From Sphaerisporangium sp. (lineage in GTDB: Bacteria > Actinomycetota > Actinomycetes > Streptosporangiales > Streptosporangiaceae), in NCBI GenBank assembly GCA_025964675.1, contig JAOPYI010000069.1, positions 1-51,634 on the forward strand: 51,634 bases of DNA. The letters run 5' to 3'. Below, one piece after another: positions 34,694-44,066 of the stretch. Positions within the stretch are counted from its first letter, which is position 1; the number at the start of each line of letters is the position of its first letter. The translations under genes were made by a program, and so were the position numbers. The notes below the pieces were generated by a model that saw nothing but the letters and a program-made list of their open reading frames with translations, did no database searches and had not been told where the DNA came from.

Positions 34694-36664
34694 TCAGAAG
34701 AGGTCGCGCGACGGGGTGGGCAGCACCACGTCGTGCGGTCCACGCCACTGGTCCGGCGCGGGAGCCGGGGCGAAGTCCATGGTCGAGGGCGGGGTCGCGT
34801 CCTGGACGGCGCCGACGGCGGTGAGTGGCAGCCATACCCGGCTGGCGGCCAGATCCACGGTGACGGTGGCCGCCGCGGGCTGGTCAGGGGACGTCTCGGT
34901 GGCGTCGCTGCCCGCGAGGATGAGGGCCAGCCGGTGTCCCGGCTTGACGACATAGTCGTTGGGCAATGTGTCCCAGGTGAACTGGTAGTTCTTGCCCGGC
35001 GTCAGCGTCTCGGCAGCCGATAGGGAGCGGCGGTTGTGCGCGTCGAGCCAGCCTCGCGCCACGATCTCCACGGGCCTGCGCGCTGTCACCGTCTCCGTCA
35101 GCCTGTAGCAGGCGTCGTCGGCCGCCGTGCTCTCCCCGTGGCAGCTCTCCTCGGTGAGTGTCCTGATGCCGCCGGCGGACGCGTAGTGGTCCACTCGGTC
35201 GTCCTCGCCGTAGTCGACCACGAGCGCGGTCAGGTTGGCGTCGGGCTGGTCGAGCTTGGCCCGGATGTCGACCGTCGGGGTGCCGGAGAATCGTACGGCC
35301 CGCTTCAGCGGCGGGGTCAGGAACGCCAGCCGGTTGGGCGAGGCGACCGTCGGGTCGGAGACCATCCTGCTCTCGCGCTGCGCCGGGTCGTCGGTGAAGC
35401 TCAGGGTCTTGCCTCCGAACGAGGGCAGCAGCCCGAGGCTGCCCTGCCCGTCCTGCCCCGGGCGCAGCCACAGCGGCACGTTCAGCGACCTCGACGGCCA
35501 GTCCGCCTGCGTGACCCACTGGGCCGGCCCCATCTGGAGGTCGACCCTGGGCTGCTTCATGACGCCACTGTCGATCTTGTACAGCCACTGGTCGAACCAG
35601 GCGTGGAGCGTGTCCACCCAGTCATCGCGCCGGTAGTCGAACGGGTCCACGTGGCCGTACTGCGAGAGCCAGAGCTTGCGCGGTACGCCCTGCCTGGCGA
35701 GGGCCTGCCAGTACGTGCTGAAGTGGTCCGCCTTGACGTTCAGGTCGCCGAGGCCGTGCACTGCGAACACGCTCGCCCGCACCTTGCTCACGTCGGCGAG
35801 GCTGCCGGAGACGTAGTTCCGCTCGTCCCAGAAGGCGTTGTAGTTCCCGGTCGCGTCGTCCTGCCCGTCGTGCAGGCGCTGCCGTACGGCTGCGCACTTC
35901 GCGGGCGGGTCGGTGTCGATGTAGTCGGCGAGCCAGGGCATGTAGTCGTCGTTGTAGAGCACCCCGTTCATGCGGGTGTACCGGTACCAGCTGCTGATCG
36001 CGGAGATGGGAACGATCGTCTCCAGGCCCTGCACGCCCGTCGCCGCCACCGCGTTGGCCAGCGTGCCGTCGTAGGACTTGCCGACCATCCCGACCCTGCC
36101 GGTGGTCCAGCGCGCCGCCGCCTCGCTGCCGTCCGGGTTGTACGCCTTGGCGCGGCCGTTCAGCCAGTCGACCACGGCCTTCCCGGCCGCGATGTCGGCG
36201 GAGGCCCCCACGTCAGGGCAGCCGTCCGACTTGTTGGTGCCGACCATGTCGACGAGCACCACGGCGTACCCCCGTGGCACGAAGTAGTTGTCGTAGAAGA
36301 GCGGGAACTTGGCGGGCAGCCCGGCGGCGTCGTACTGCTTGCGCTCGGACTCGTTGCCGCGCCCCGAATTGTCGTAGTAGGGGCTGTCGTCCATGATGAC
36401 CGGGACCTTGAGACCCTGGTCTGTCTCCCTGGGCCGTACGACGTCCACGGCCGCCAGGTCCTTGTTGCCGTCTCCGTCGCTGTCGACCGAAGTCTCGACG
36501 CGGATGTGCTCGCGGATGGCGTCGGCGTAGGAGAAGACGGGCTGGGTGCGCCCGTTCACGATCTTGATCTCGGGTTGCGCCTGGGCGGCGGCGATGCCGC
36601 CTGTGGTGGCCGTCAGCATGAGGGAGATGCCGACGGCGCCGAGCAATCTGAACGATTGCCGCAA
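34694..36664 (-). CDS. Secreted Xaa-Pro dipeptidyl-peptidase (S15-type)
   Basis: 656 residues. A Sec signal peptide (about 1-28, ending AAAQA) is followed by the S15 alpha/beta-hydrolase domain with nucleophile motif GKSYDG near residue 195, the acidic residue in HGLGDLNV near 305, and the catalytic His in YGHVDP near 343. A C-terminal jelly-roll domain follows. An SDGDGNKD loop near residue 62 resembles a calcium site. The start is a TTG: GGAGG lies six bases upstream and no ATG is in the right place. It removes X-Pro dipeptides from peptides outside the cell. It is divergent from recQ. Confidence 0.92.
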   Translation of the reverse strand: MRQSFRLLGAVGISLMLTATTGGIAAAQAQPEIKIVNGRTQPVFSYADAIREHIRVETSVDSDGDGNKDLAAVDVVRPRETDQGLKVPVIMDDSPYYDNSGRGNESERKQYDAAGLPAKFPLFYDNYFVPRGYAVVLVDMVGTNKSDGCPDVGASADIAAGKAVVDWLNGRAKAYNPDGSEAAARWTTGRVGMVGKSYDGTLANAVAATGVQGLETIVPISAISSWYRYTRMNGVLYNDDYMPWLADYIDTDPPAKCAAVRQRLHDGQDDATGNYNAFWDERNYVSGSLADVSKVRASVFAVHGLGDLNVKADHFSTYWQALARQGVPRKLWLSQYGHVDPFDYRRDDWVDTLHAWFDQWLYKIDSGVMKQPRVDLQMGPAQWVTQADWPSRSLNVPLWLRPGQDGQGSLGLLPSFGGKTLSFTDDPAQRESRMVSDPTVASPNRLAFLTPPLKRAVRFSGTPTVDIRAKLDQPDANLTALVVDYGEDDRVDHYASAGGIRTLTEESCHGESTAADDACYRLTETVTARRPVEIVARGWLDAHNRRSLSAAETLTPGKNYQFTWDTLPNDYVVKPGHRLALILAGSDATETSPDQPAAATVTVDLAASRVWLPLTAVGAVQDATPPSTMDFAPAPAPDQWRGPHDVVLPTPSRDLF

Positions 36665-36867
36665 GGTGTGCCTCCGGGGGGATATGCACGGATCATGTAC
36701 AGCACACAGTTATCCCAGTGAAGATATTGTGTAAATAGCGTTATATGAACGCATTAAGTAGTCGATGGGTCTTTCGACGCCATGACCCCTGCTAGAGGGG
36801 CAGATCCGGGCCACGAGACTTTTCCACAGGTGTTGACGCGCCGACTGTGAGAGACGCAAGATCCTCG

Positions 36868-36873
36868 TAGAAT
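36868..36873 (+). promoter_or_regulatory. -10 box of a leaderless recQ transcript
   Basis: TAGAAT is followed by six bases and then ATG 36880, with no ribosome-binding site. This is the arrangement seen for leaderless mRNAs in actinomycetes. The -35 is not evident. Confidence 0.55.
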
Positions 36874-36879
36874 GACGCG

Positions 36880-38709
36880 ATGACCTCCCCCGACACCGGC
36901 CTCGAGGCGGACGACGCGCTGCGCGTGCTCAACCGCGTCTTCGGCTACCAGTCGTTCCGCGAAGGCCAGCAGGAGATCATCGATCATGTCGTCGCGGGCC
37001 ACGACGCGCTGGTCCTCATGCCGACCGGTGCCGGCAAGTCGCTGTGCTACCAGATCCCCGCGCTCGTGCGGAAAGGCGTCGGCGTCGTCGTCTCCCCGCT
37101 GATCGCCCTCATGCAGGACCAGGTCCACGCTCTCACGGCTCTCGGCGTGCGGGCCGGGTTCCTCAACTCCACGCAAGATCTCGACGAGCGGCGGCAGGTC
37201 GAGTCGGCCTTCCTGGCGGGCGAGCTCGACCTGCTCTATCTCGCGCCAGAACGCCTCCGCGTCGACTCGACCCTGAGGCTCCTCGACCGCGGCGCCATCT
37301 CGCTGTTCGCCATCGACGAGGCCCACTGCGTGGCGCAGTGGGGCCACGACTTCAGGCCCGACTACCTGGCCCTTTCGATGCTGCACGAGCGCTGGCCCAC
37401 CGTTCCGCGCATCGCGCTCACCGCGACCGCCACCGAGGCCACGCACGCCGAGATCGCCTCCCGGCTCAACCTCCAGGAAGCCCGCCACTTCGTGGCGAGC
37501 TTCGACCGCCCCAACATCCAATACCGCATCGCGCCGAAGAGCGAGCCCAGACGGCAGCTGCTCAACCTGCTGCGCACCGAGCATCCCGGCGATGCGGGCA
37601 TCGTCTACTGCCTGTCCCGCGCCTCCGTCGACAAGACCGCCGAGTTCCTGGTCGAGAGCGGCGTCCAGGCCCTGCCCTACCACGCGGGGCTCGACGCGCG
37701 CACGCGTGCGGCCAACCAATCGCGCTTCCTGCGTGAGGACGGCATCGTGATGGTCGCCACCATCGCGTTCGGCATGGGCATCGACAAGCCCGACGTGCGT
37801 TTCGTCGTCCACCTCGACCTGCCCAAGTCCGTCGAGGGCTACTACCAGGAGACCGGCCGTGCCGGGCGCGACGGCCTCCCCTCCACCGCCTGGCTGGCCT
37901 ACGGCCTGCAGGATGTCGTGCAGCAGCGCAAGATGATCGACACCTCCGAGGGCGACGACGCCCACCGCCGCCGGCTCGGCAGCCACCTCGACGCCATGCT
38001 GGCGCTCTGCGAGACGGTCGAGTGCCGCCGCGTGCGGCTTCTGGCGTACTTCGGGCAGAAGAGCGACGCCTGCGGCAACTGCGACACGTGCCTGGTGCCG
38101 CCGGAGTCGTGGGACGGCACGATAGCCGCCCAGAAACTGCTGTCCGCCGTGGTCCGGCTCCAGCGCGAGCGGCGCCAGAAGTTCGGCGCGGGTCAGATCA
38201 TCGACATCCTGCTCGGAAAGCAGACGCCCAAGGTCATCCAGCACGGCCACGACTCCTTGACCGTGTTCGGCATCGGCACCGAGCTGAGCGACACCGAATG
38301 GCGCGGCGTCGTGCGCCAGTTGCTGGCGCAGGGCTTCCTCGGCGTCGAGGGCGACTACGGCACGCTGGTGCTGACCGAGGCGAGCGCCGAGGTGCTGAGC
38401 CGGAGTCGCGAGGTGCTCATGCGCCGCGAGCCCGAGCGTCCCGCCCGGGCCGCCAAGACCCGCCGCGCCCCCGCGTCCGCCGACCTTCCCGAGGAGGCCA
38501 TGCCGGTCTTCGAACGGCTCCGCGCCTGGCGAGCCGCCACCGCGAAGGAGCAGGGCGTCCCCGCGTACGTCATCTTCCACGACGCCACCCTGCGCGAGAT
38601 CGCGACAGGATCCCCATCGTCCCTGGCCGAACTCGGCGAGGTAAGCGGCGTCGGTGAGAACAAACTGGCGAAGTACGGCCAGCAGATCCTGGACACCCTC
38701 ACGGCCTAG
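36880..38709 (+). CDS. recQ: ATP-dependent DNA helicase RecQ
   Basis: 609 residues. Superfamily 2 helicase with Walker A PTGAGKS near residue 48, the DEAH box in IDEAHC near 145 with [10 protein letters not shown] after it, TATAT, and motif VI-like [11 protein letters not shown] near 330. The zinc-binding cysteines (C...CGNCDTC) lie near 382-408, then a winged helix, then an HRDC domain near 535-609 with the [12 protein letters not shown] hairpin. It unwinds recombination and repair intermediates. It probably starts as a leaderless transcript. Confidence 0.97.
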   Translation: MTSPDTGLEADDALRVLNRVFGYQSFREGQQEIIDHVVAGHDALVLMPTGAGKSLCYQIPALVRKGVGVVVSPLIALMQDQVHALTALGVRAGFLNSTQDLDERRQVESAFLAGELDLLYLAPERLRVDSTLRLLDRGAISLFAIDEAHCVAQWGHDFRPDYLALSMLHERWPTVPRIALTATATEATHAEIASRLNLQEARHFVASFDRPNIQYRIAPKSEPRRQLLNLLRTEHPGDAGIVYCLSRASVDKTAEFLVESGVQALPYHAGLDARTRAANQSRFLREDGIVMVATIAFGMGIDKPDVRFVVHLDLPKSVEGYYQETGRAGRDGLPSTAWLAYGLQDVVQQRKMIDTSEGDDAHRRRLGSHLDAMLALCETVECRRVRLLAYFGQKSDACGNCDTCLVPPESWDGTIAAQKLLSAVVRLQRERRQKFGAGQIIDILLGKQTPKVIQHGHDSLTVFGIGTELSDTEWRGVVRQLLAQGFLGVEGDYGTLVLTEASAEVLSRSREVLMRREPERPARAAKTRRAPASADLPEEAMPVFERLRAWRAATAKEQGVPAYVIFHDATLREIATGSPSSLAELGEVSGVGENKLAKYGQQILDTLTA

Positions 38710-38722
38710 CGCGGTCCCCGTT

Positions 38723-38750
38723 GTGCGGTGGACGTTCTTGGATACCGCAC
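38723..38750. terminator. 7-bp hairpin between convergent recQ and sigma-factor genes
   Basis: GTGCGGT (38723-38729) pairs with ACCGCAC (38744-38750) across a 14-base loop in the 49-bp gap between two converging genes. Probably a shared terminator. Confidence 0.45.
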
Positions 38751-38758
38751 CAGCGTCC

Positions 38759-39757
38759 TCAGAGCGTCAGGGGGAGGCCGAAGGCGGGGAACAGGGTGGC
38801 GTCGAAGGTGGTGATCTCGGCGATGGCGCCCTCCTGGACGCGCAGCACGTCGATCTTGAGGGCCCGGAACTCCGTGTCGCCGTGCGCGCGAAGGTAGCTT
38901 GCGGCCGCCGGCTGGCGGTTGGCGCGGGTCGGCACGAGCCGCCAGTCGCCGACGGCGGTGAGGCCGTGTTCGAGAAGGGGTCTGATCGCGTCGAGCCCTT
39001 CGTAGAGCCAGGGGTTGGGGGGCATGGTGATCCGGATGTCCTCGCGGGCGAGCGCGATGGCCGCGGCGGCGTCGGCCCGCTCGTGGGCGTCGATGAAGCC
39101 CGCCAGCAGCGCCCGTTCCTCCTCGGTCGGTTCGGTGACCGACCACTCCAGGCGGCGTGCCGGGAGTTGCTCTCGCAGCGTGGCGCGGGCGCGTTGCAGC
39201 GCGCTGTTGGCCGCGGCCACGGTGGTGTCCAGCAGTGAGGCGGCCTCGCCGGCCGGCCAGCCCAGCACGTCGCGCAGGATCAGCACGGCTCGTTGCCGGG
39301 GTGGCAGGAGCTGGATGGTGGCGAGGAAGGCCAGCTCGATCGTCTCCTTGGCCACCACGACCGCGTCCGGCTGGGTCTCGCTGGGCGCGACCTGGTCGAG
39401 CAGCCGGTCCGGATAGGGCTGGAGCCAGGGAATCTCGGCGAAGGAGCTCAGCGTGGGCACGCGCCGGGCGCTGCGCCGCACGGCGTCCAGGCAGGCGTTG
39501 GTCGCGATGCGGTACAGCCACGCGCGGAACAGCGGCCCGCCCTCGAAGCTCTCCCGGGCGCGCCAGGCCCGCAGGAAGGTCTCCTGTACGAGGTCCTCCG
39601 CCTCCTCGAAGGAGCCCAGCATCCGGTAGCAGTGCACGTGCAGCTCCCGCCGATGCCGCTCCACCAGCGTGGTGAACGCCGATTCATCACCCGCACGCGC
39701 CGCAGCCACGACCGCATCCTGATCCGAGTCGGCCGATGTGGAGGTGATGTCCGGCAT
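38759..39757 (-). CDS. ECF sigma factor with C-terminal SnoaL-like domain
   Basis: 332 residues from ATG 39757. Sigma region 2 has HCYRMLGSFEEAEDLVQETFLRAW-type residues near 50-70 and region 4 has LPPRQRAVLILRDVLGW near 155. The last 125 residues form a SnoaL/NTF2-like domain, as in SigG-type and TIGR02960-type ECF sigma factors, where this extension modulates activity in place of an anti-sigma factor. AGGAGAG lies about ten bases upstream. The SDR gene is 166 bp upstream on the same strand; a functional link is possible but not shown. Confidence 0.88.
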   Translation of the reverse strand: MPDITSTSADSDQDAVVAAARAGDESAFTTLVERHRRELHVHCYRMLGSFEEAEDLVQETFLRAWRARESFEGGPLFRAWLYRIATNACLDAVRRSARRVPTLSSFAEIPWLQPYPDRLLDQVAPSETQPDAVVVAKETIELAFLATIQLLPPRQRAVLILRDVLGWPAGEAASLLDTTVAAANSALQRARATLREQLPARRLEWSVTEPTEEERALLAGFIDAHERADAAAAIALAREDIRITMPPNPWLYEGLDAIRPLLEHGLTAVGDWRLVPTRANRQPAAASYLRAHGDTEFRALKIDVLRVQEGAIAEITTFDATLFPAFGLPLTL

Positions 39758-39923
39758 GACGCTGGTCTCTCCTGCGGGGGCGTGGTGAAGGTTCATGAAC
39801 GGTACAACGGCCGTCCGACAAGAACTCATCGGTATCGCACCGGGCGTTGAGACCGACCCTCCGCAGGCGCGATGGCGGAGGTCTTCGCGATGAGCGAGCT
39901 CAGGCGAACCGGCTGGTGACGGG

Positions 39924-40712
39924 CTAGCGGGCGACGAGCCCGCAGGTCACGTTGATGATCGTTGCGGTGATGCCACTGGCGCGGTCGGAGGCCAGGAACG
40001 CCGCCGTGTCGGCGATCTGCGCGAGCCTGGGCGCCCGGCGCAGCATGGTCATCTGGGCGAGGAACTCCTGCACGCTCGCCAGGTCAGGACCGCCGTCGCC
40101 CGCGACCTCGGCGATCTTCTCCTGGGTGAGCGTCTCGACGACACCGGCCGTCCACAGGCTGAGGACGCGGACACCGTGCGGTCCCACCTCGCTCGCCAGG
40201 TAGCGAAGGAACGTCTCGGTCGCCGCGTCGGCGGGCCCGGTCCCGCCCATCATCGGAGTGGTGGCACTGGAGGATCCGCTGGTCAGCGCGAGGATGACAC
40301 CGGAACCCTGCTCGATCATCTGGCGTGCGGCCGCCCGGGCGGTGAGGAAGTTCGTCCTCAGCCCCGCCATGACCGGCCGGGTGAGGTCCGCCAGGGTCAT
40401 GTCGACCAGCGGGATACCCTGCACGTCCCCGCGCGAGATGAGGTTGAAGGACACGTCGATACTGCCTGCCTGGGACGCCACCGCCCGGGCGTGCTCGTCC
40501 ACCGCCCGCTCGTCCAGGGCGTCGACCTCGGCCACCTCCGCGTACCCGCCGTTGGCGGTGATGTCGGCGGCGACCGCCTCGAGTGACTTCCGGGTACGCC
40601 CGGTGAGGAAGAGCTTGGCGCCCTCCTGGGCGAAGGTCCGGGCGACTCCGCCGCCGATGCCGCCGCCGGCGCCGTAGATGATGACGTTCTTGTTCTGAAG
40701 TAGCTGTGTCAT
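39924..40712 (-). CDS. Atypical SDR-family protein lacking the YxxxK catalytic pair
   Basis: 262 residues. The cofactor site is intact: YGAGGGIGGG near residue 14, then TGRT. The NNAG motif is NLIS. At the active-site position the expected YxxxK is TxxxD, within GGTGPADAATETF near residue 158. Without the Tyr-Lys pair normal dehydrogenase chemistry is unlikely, so it may bind NAD(P) as a sensor or carry out a different reaction. It lies upstream of the ECF sigma factor gene in the same direction. Members like this also occur intact elsewhere in the family, so it need not be a decaying gene. Confidence 0.75.
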   Translation of the reverse strand: MTQLLQNKNVIIYGAGGGIGGGVARTFAQEGAKLFLTGRTRKSLEAVAADITANGGYAEVAEVDALDERAVDEHARAVASQAGSIDVSFNLISRGDVQGIPLVDMTLADLTRPVMAGLRTNFLTARAAARQMIEQGSGVILALTSGSSSATTPMMGGTGPADAATETFLRYLASEVGPHGVRVLSLWTAGVVETLTQEKIAEVAGDGGPDLASVQEFLAQMTMLRRAPRLAQIADTAAFLASDRASGITATIINVTCGLVAR

Positions 40713-40809
40713 GTGAGGTGTAACGTCACCCGTCGCTGGGACTCATCGGCGTATTGGCGATTTCTTTTTCCCGTGGCCGAAGTCAGAGGATCTCGCCGCC
40801 GCGGTGCCG

Positions 40810-41811
40810 TCACCCGTCGGTGCGCTTGAGAGCGGCCTGTTCCTCGCTGTCGGGACCATGTCGCCTCCATGCGGCCTGCGGCCAGGGAAACGCCGGAAGA
40901 CCGTGCCGGGTGCGCACGAACATCCAGAACACCGGGGCGGCGAGCAACACGGCGACAAGGACCAAGACCGTGCCGGTGTTGCTGACGTCGAACATCTTCA
41001 GCGCCGAGGCGAGCAGCACGAACGCCAGCACGCGCCGGACGAGCCCTCCCGGGGCGCGGGAGGAGATCCGCGAGCCGATGTAGACGCCCGGGATGGAGCC
41101 GGCCAGAAGCGCGGCGGTCACCGAGAGCTTGAAGTCACCGAAAAGCATGTGGCCGAACGCTGCCGACATCACCAGGGGCACCGCCTGGACCAGGTCGGTG
41201 CCCACCAGTTGGTTGGCCTTCAGCGCGGGATACACGGCCAGCAGCGCCACGATGATCAACGAGCCCGACCCGACGGAGGTCATGCCCACCACCAGCCCGC
41301 CGACGATGCCGATCAGGACGGTCGGTAGCGGGCGTACGTCGATGGAGGGCAGCTCGGTCGCGGCGGGCGCGCCCGGCTCGGCGGTACGGCGGCCGGTCGC
41401 CGGAGTGCGGCCTTCGGCCCGGTCCCTCATCGCGAGATAGCCCCGTACGGCCAGGCCCGTGGCCGCGATCAGCAGTGCGACACCTAGGGCCTTCTGGACC
41501 ACATCCTGGACCTCCTTGCCGTCGCCCAGCGCCCTCGTGACGAGCACCCCGCAGAACGCCGCCGGGATGGAGCCGGCGCACAGCCAGCGGACGAGCTTGA
41601 GGTTGACGGTTCCGCGGCGCAGATGGACCAGGCCACCGACCGGTTTCATCACCGCCGCCGCCACGAGATCGCTGGAGACCGCGGCGAGGGGCGGCACGCC
41701 GAAGAACGTGACCAGCATGGGCGTCATCAGCGCGCCGCCACCCATGCCGGTCAGCCCGACGACGATGGCGACCAGAAACGAGCCGATCGCCATGGTGAAG
41801 TCGAATTGCAC
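40810..41811 (-). CDS. TauE/SafE-family sulfite or sulfonate exporter
   Basis: 333 residues with about eight predicted membrane helices in two related halves. The GLTGMGGGALMTPML segment near residue 20 and GMTSVGSGSLIIVAL near residue 190 are the repeated family motifs. A basic Pro/Ala-rich loop (about 135-165) lies between the halves. The protein exports sulfite, sulfoacetate or related anions in characterised members; here the substrate is unknown. The start is GTG 41811 or ATG six codons later; neither has a strong ribosome-binding site. Confidence 0.88.
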   Translation of the reverse strand: MQFDFTMAIGSFLVAIVVGLTGMGGGALMTPMLVTFFGVPPLAAVSSDLVAAAVMKPVGGLVHLRRGTVNLKLVRWLCAGSIPAAFCGVLVTRALGDGKEVQDVVQKALGVALLIAATGLAVRGYLAMRDRAEGRTPATGRRTAEPGAPAATELPSIDVRPLPTVLIGIVGGLVVGMTSVGSGSLIIVALLAVYPALKANQLVGTDLVQAVPLVMSAAFGHMLFGDFKLSVTAALLAGSIPGVYIGSRISSRAPGGLVRRVLAFVLLASALKMFDVSNTGTVLVLVAVLLAAPVFWMFVRTRHGLPAFPWPQAAWRRHGPDSEEQAALKRTDG

Positions 41812-41874
41812 CTACCCAACCTATCTAAGCCGTAGGAAGTAGGGCCTAATGTCTCATTCCTACCTAGATCGCCG

Positions 41875-43275
41875 CTACCGCTGCTTGGACCGTCCGGGAT
41901 TGGTCGTGCCATCGCCGAGGCGCTGGATGCGAGTGGCGGCCAAGCGGTGACGGGTGAGGATGTCCTCGACGCCGGGGGTGGTGAGCGCGCCGTTCTCGAC
42001 GACGGGGTTGCCCGCGATCACGGTGTGCCGGGCGGATGAGGGGCCACAGCGCAGCCACGCTTCGACGGGGTCGGTCAGCGCGCCCGCGTAGGCCGGTCCT
42101 TCCAGAGGCCAGCAGACGACGTCGCCCGCCGCCCCTACGGCGAGCCGGCCGAGCTCACCCGTACGCCCCAGGCAGGCGGCGCCGCCCTTGGTCGCCATGG
42201 AGAGCACCTCCCGCGCGGTCATCCCCGTCGGGCCCCGCCGCTGCCTGCCGAGGAGCAGCGCCGTACGGGCCTCGAGCCAGAGGGAGGCCGAGTCGGTGGA
42301 GGCCGAGCCGTCGCAGCCCAGGCCGACCGGGACGCCCGCCGCGCGGAACTCGCGGACCGGGGCGAAACCGCCGCCGCCGATCAGCATGTTGGACGACGGG
42401 CAGTGGGCCACGCCGACGCCCGCGGCGCCGAGCCGCGCGATCTCGCCGGCCGAAGGGTAGATGCAGTGGGCCACCCAGGAGCGCCCCGTCAGCCACCCGA
42501 CCTCCTCGAACTGCTCGATCGGCCGCCTGCCGAAGCGTTCCAGGCAGTACGTCTCCTCGTCGGGGTCCTCGGCCAGGTGGGTGTGCAGGCGTACGTCGAG
42601 CCTCTCGGCGAGCTCGGCCGCGCTCCGCATCAGCGACGGGCTGACGCTGAAGGGCGAGCAGGGCGCGATGGCGATCCGGGTCATCGCGCCGTGGGAGGGG
42701 TCGTGGTGGCGTTTGACGAGCCGTTCGGCGTCGGCGAGGATCTCGTCCTCGTCCTGCACGACCGAGTCTGGCGGGAGCCCGCCGTCCTTGATCGAGACGC
42801 TCATGGCGCCCCTGGTCGGGTGGAAGCGGAAGCCGAGCTCCTTCGCCGCCTGGATCTCCGCCGACCACAGGTCCCCGCGCCCCGCGACGTACAGGTGGTC
42901 GGTCGAGGTCGTGCACCCGCCGAGGGCCAGCTCGGCGAGGCCCACCCAGGCGGACAGGTAGGAGGCCTCCTCGTCCAGGGCCGCCCACAGCGGGTAGAGG
43001 CCGGTCAGCCACTCGAACAGAGTGCCGTTCACCACGGGGGCGTAGGAGCGGGTGAGGTTCTGGTAGATGTGGTGGTGGGTGTTGATCAGGCCCGGGGTCA
43101 CCAGGCAGCCGGTCGCGTCCAGCACCCGTCGCGCGGGGGGCTCCCGCGTCGTGCCGACACCCGTGACCAGGCCGCCGGTGACGGCCACCCACCCGCCGGG
43201 AAGCTCGCGGTCGGTCTCGTCGCAGGTCGCCACCAGCAGGGCGCCGCGGATCAGCAGGTCAACGGTGTCGCTCAA
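41875..43275 (-). CDS. 8-oxoguanine deaminase (amidohydrolase family)
   Basis: 466 residues of the cytosine-deaminase/TrzN amidohydrolase fold. The metal-binding NTHHHIYQN lies near residue 64, HTHLAED near 232, AHCIYPS near 270 and the Asp in GCDGSAS near 320. The HHHxxQN pattern and length fit 8-oxoguanine deaminases, which convert oxidised guanine to urate. Related TrzN-type enzymes are an alternative. The start codon is TTG at 43275 with GGAGG four bases before it. It lies 63 bp upstream of the TauE/SafE gene on the same strand. A purine-salvage or oxidised-base clean-up role is inferred. Confidence 0.85.
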   Translation of the reverse strand: MSDTVDLLIRGALLVATCDETDRELPGGWVAVTGGLVTGVGTTREPPARRVLDATGCLVTPGLINTHHHIYQNLTRSYAPVVNGTLFEWLTGLYPLWAALDEEASYLSAWVGLAELALGGCTTSTDHLYVAGRGDLWSAEIQAAKELGFRFHPTRGAMSVSIKDGGLPPDSVVQDEDEILADAERLVKRHHDPSHGAMTRIAIAPCSPFSVSPSLMRSAAELAERLDVRLHTHLAEDPDEETYCLERFGRRPIEQFEEVGWLTGRSWVAHCIYPSAGEIARLGAAGVGVAHCPSSNMLIGGGGFAPVREFRAAGVPVGLGCDGSASTDSASLWLEARTALLLGRQRRGPTGMTAREVLSMATKGGAACLGRTGELGRLAVGAAGDVVCWPLEGPAYAGALTDPVEAWLRCGPSSARHTVIAGNPVVENGALTTPGVEDILTRHRLAATRIQRLGDGTTNPGRSKQR

Positions 43276-43411
43276 CGGTCCTCCACTGCCGGCCTCGCGA
43301 CCAGTGGGTCAGGTGACGATCTTAGCGAGGACGTCCTTGCTGAACAGATCCGACGCGGACAAAGCGGCGGGCGGTACGAGACGCCAGGACGCGGACGCGA
43401 ACCGGCAGAGC

Positions 43412-43417
43412 TATCTT
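43412..43417 (+). promoter_or_regulatory. -10 box of a possible leaderless transcript
   Basis: TATCTT lies seven bases before GTG 43425, so transcription could start at the GTG. A GGAACG that could act as a weak ribosome-binding site makes this uncertain. Confidence 0.35.
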
Positions 43418-43424
43418 TGGAACG

Positions 43425-43799
43425 GTGGAAGAGAACCGGGCACGACACGTCGTCGACGCGCTCCGTGAGCGTGGCATAGACGGCCACCTGGCGAGAATCG
43501 GCGTCGACCAGTTCGGGATACGCGTGTCACTGCCGGGCGGGCGTGAGGCCGAATGGGACACCGACGGCACCGCGGGCCTCGAGGCCCAGGTGATGCGGGA
43601 CGGGATGCTCGTCGGCTTCGTCCCCATGATCGAGGGGTCGGAGGACTTCGACGAGCAGCAGGTCGTCGACGCCATCGCGCGAACCGACTACGACAAGCCC
43701 ATCGCCCGCCAACGCCCGGTGGCCCCTCCGCCGGGCCCACCCCTGCCACGCGCGGGCGGCCTCTTCCGCCGCTTCCTCGACGGCTTCCGCTATCGATGA
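43425..43799 (+). CDS. Conserved-looking small protein of unknown function
   Basis: 124 residues. A helix-strand start (ARHVVDALRERGIDGHLARIG) is followed by short beta strands with GIRVSLPGGREAEWD and VGFVPMIEG, then a Pro-rich tail (about 95-110) and a basic end. No signal peptide, membrane helix or known motif is seen. Codon use is normal for the window. It is divergent from 8-oxoguanine deaminase. I do not recognise a function. Confidence 0.65.
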   Translation: MEENRARHVVDALRERGIDGHLARIGVDQFGIRVSLPGGREAEWDTDGTAGLEAQVMRDGMLVGFVPMIEGSEDFDEQQVVDAIARTDYDKPIARQRPVAPPPGPPLPRAGGLFRRFLDGFRYR

Positions 43800-43917
43800 C
43801 TCCGCCGCCGGCGATGCCCGCCTGAGCGCCGCCATCGACTCGTCCGCGGACGAGACTGCGCCGCTGAGCATCGGATCCAGATATTTGCCGTGATCAGAAT
43901 GTTTCAGACAATTCATC

Positions 43918-43946
43918 TTGACGATCCGACAAACGTCCATAAGGCT
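43918..43946 (+). promoter_or_regulatory. Possible promoter of the GH64 gene
   Basis: TTGACG (43918-43923), then 17 bp, then AAGGCT (43941-43946). The -35 is good and the -10 weak. Transcription would start near 43953, just before the palindrome at 43955-43968. Confidence 0.4.
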
Positions 43947-43954
43947 GCTATCCG

Positions 43955-43968
43955 AGAGAGCGCTCTCT
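43955..43968. promoter_or_regulatory. LacI-type operator upstream of GH64 glucanase
   Basis: AGAGAGCGCTCTCT is a perfect 14-bp palindrome with the central CGCT/AGCG core typical of LacI-family sites such as the CebR box TGGGAGCGCTCCCA. It lies about 100 bases before the start codon, at the predicted transcription start. A LacI-type repressor encoded outside this window is inferred. Confidence 0.65.
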
Positions 43969-44066
43969 TGCGTGTTGCCGATCCCTACCGTGCCAGCGTG
44001 GCCTTCGTCCCGGGGCCGGGCGCGTCTGGTGCCGTGCGCTGATCCCCGTCCGCGTCAGGAGCTGTT

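Noticed and set aside
36754-38580. 608-residue open frame antisense to recQ
   Set aside because: It covers recQ on the opposite strand, is rich in Gly/Ala/Val/Asp/Glu/His typical of GC-rich shadow frames, and has no motif, while the sense frame is an unmistakable RecQ.
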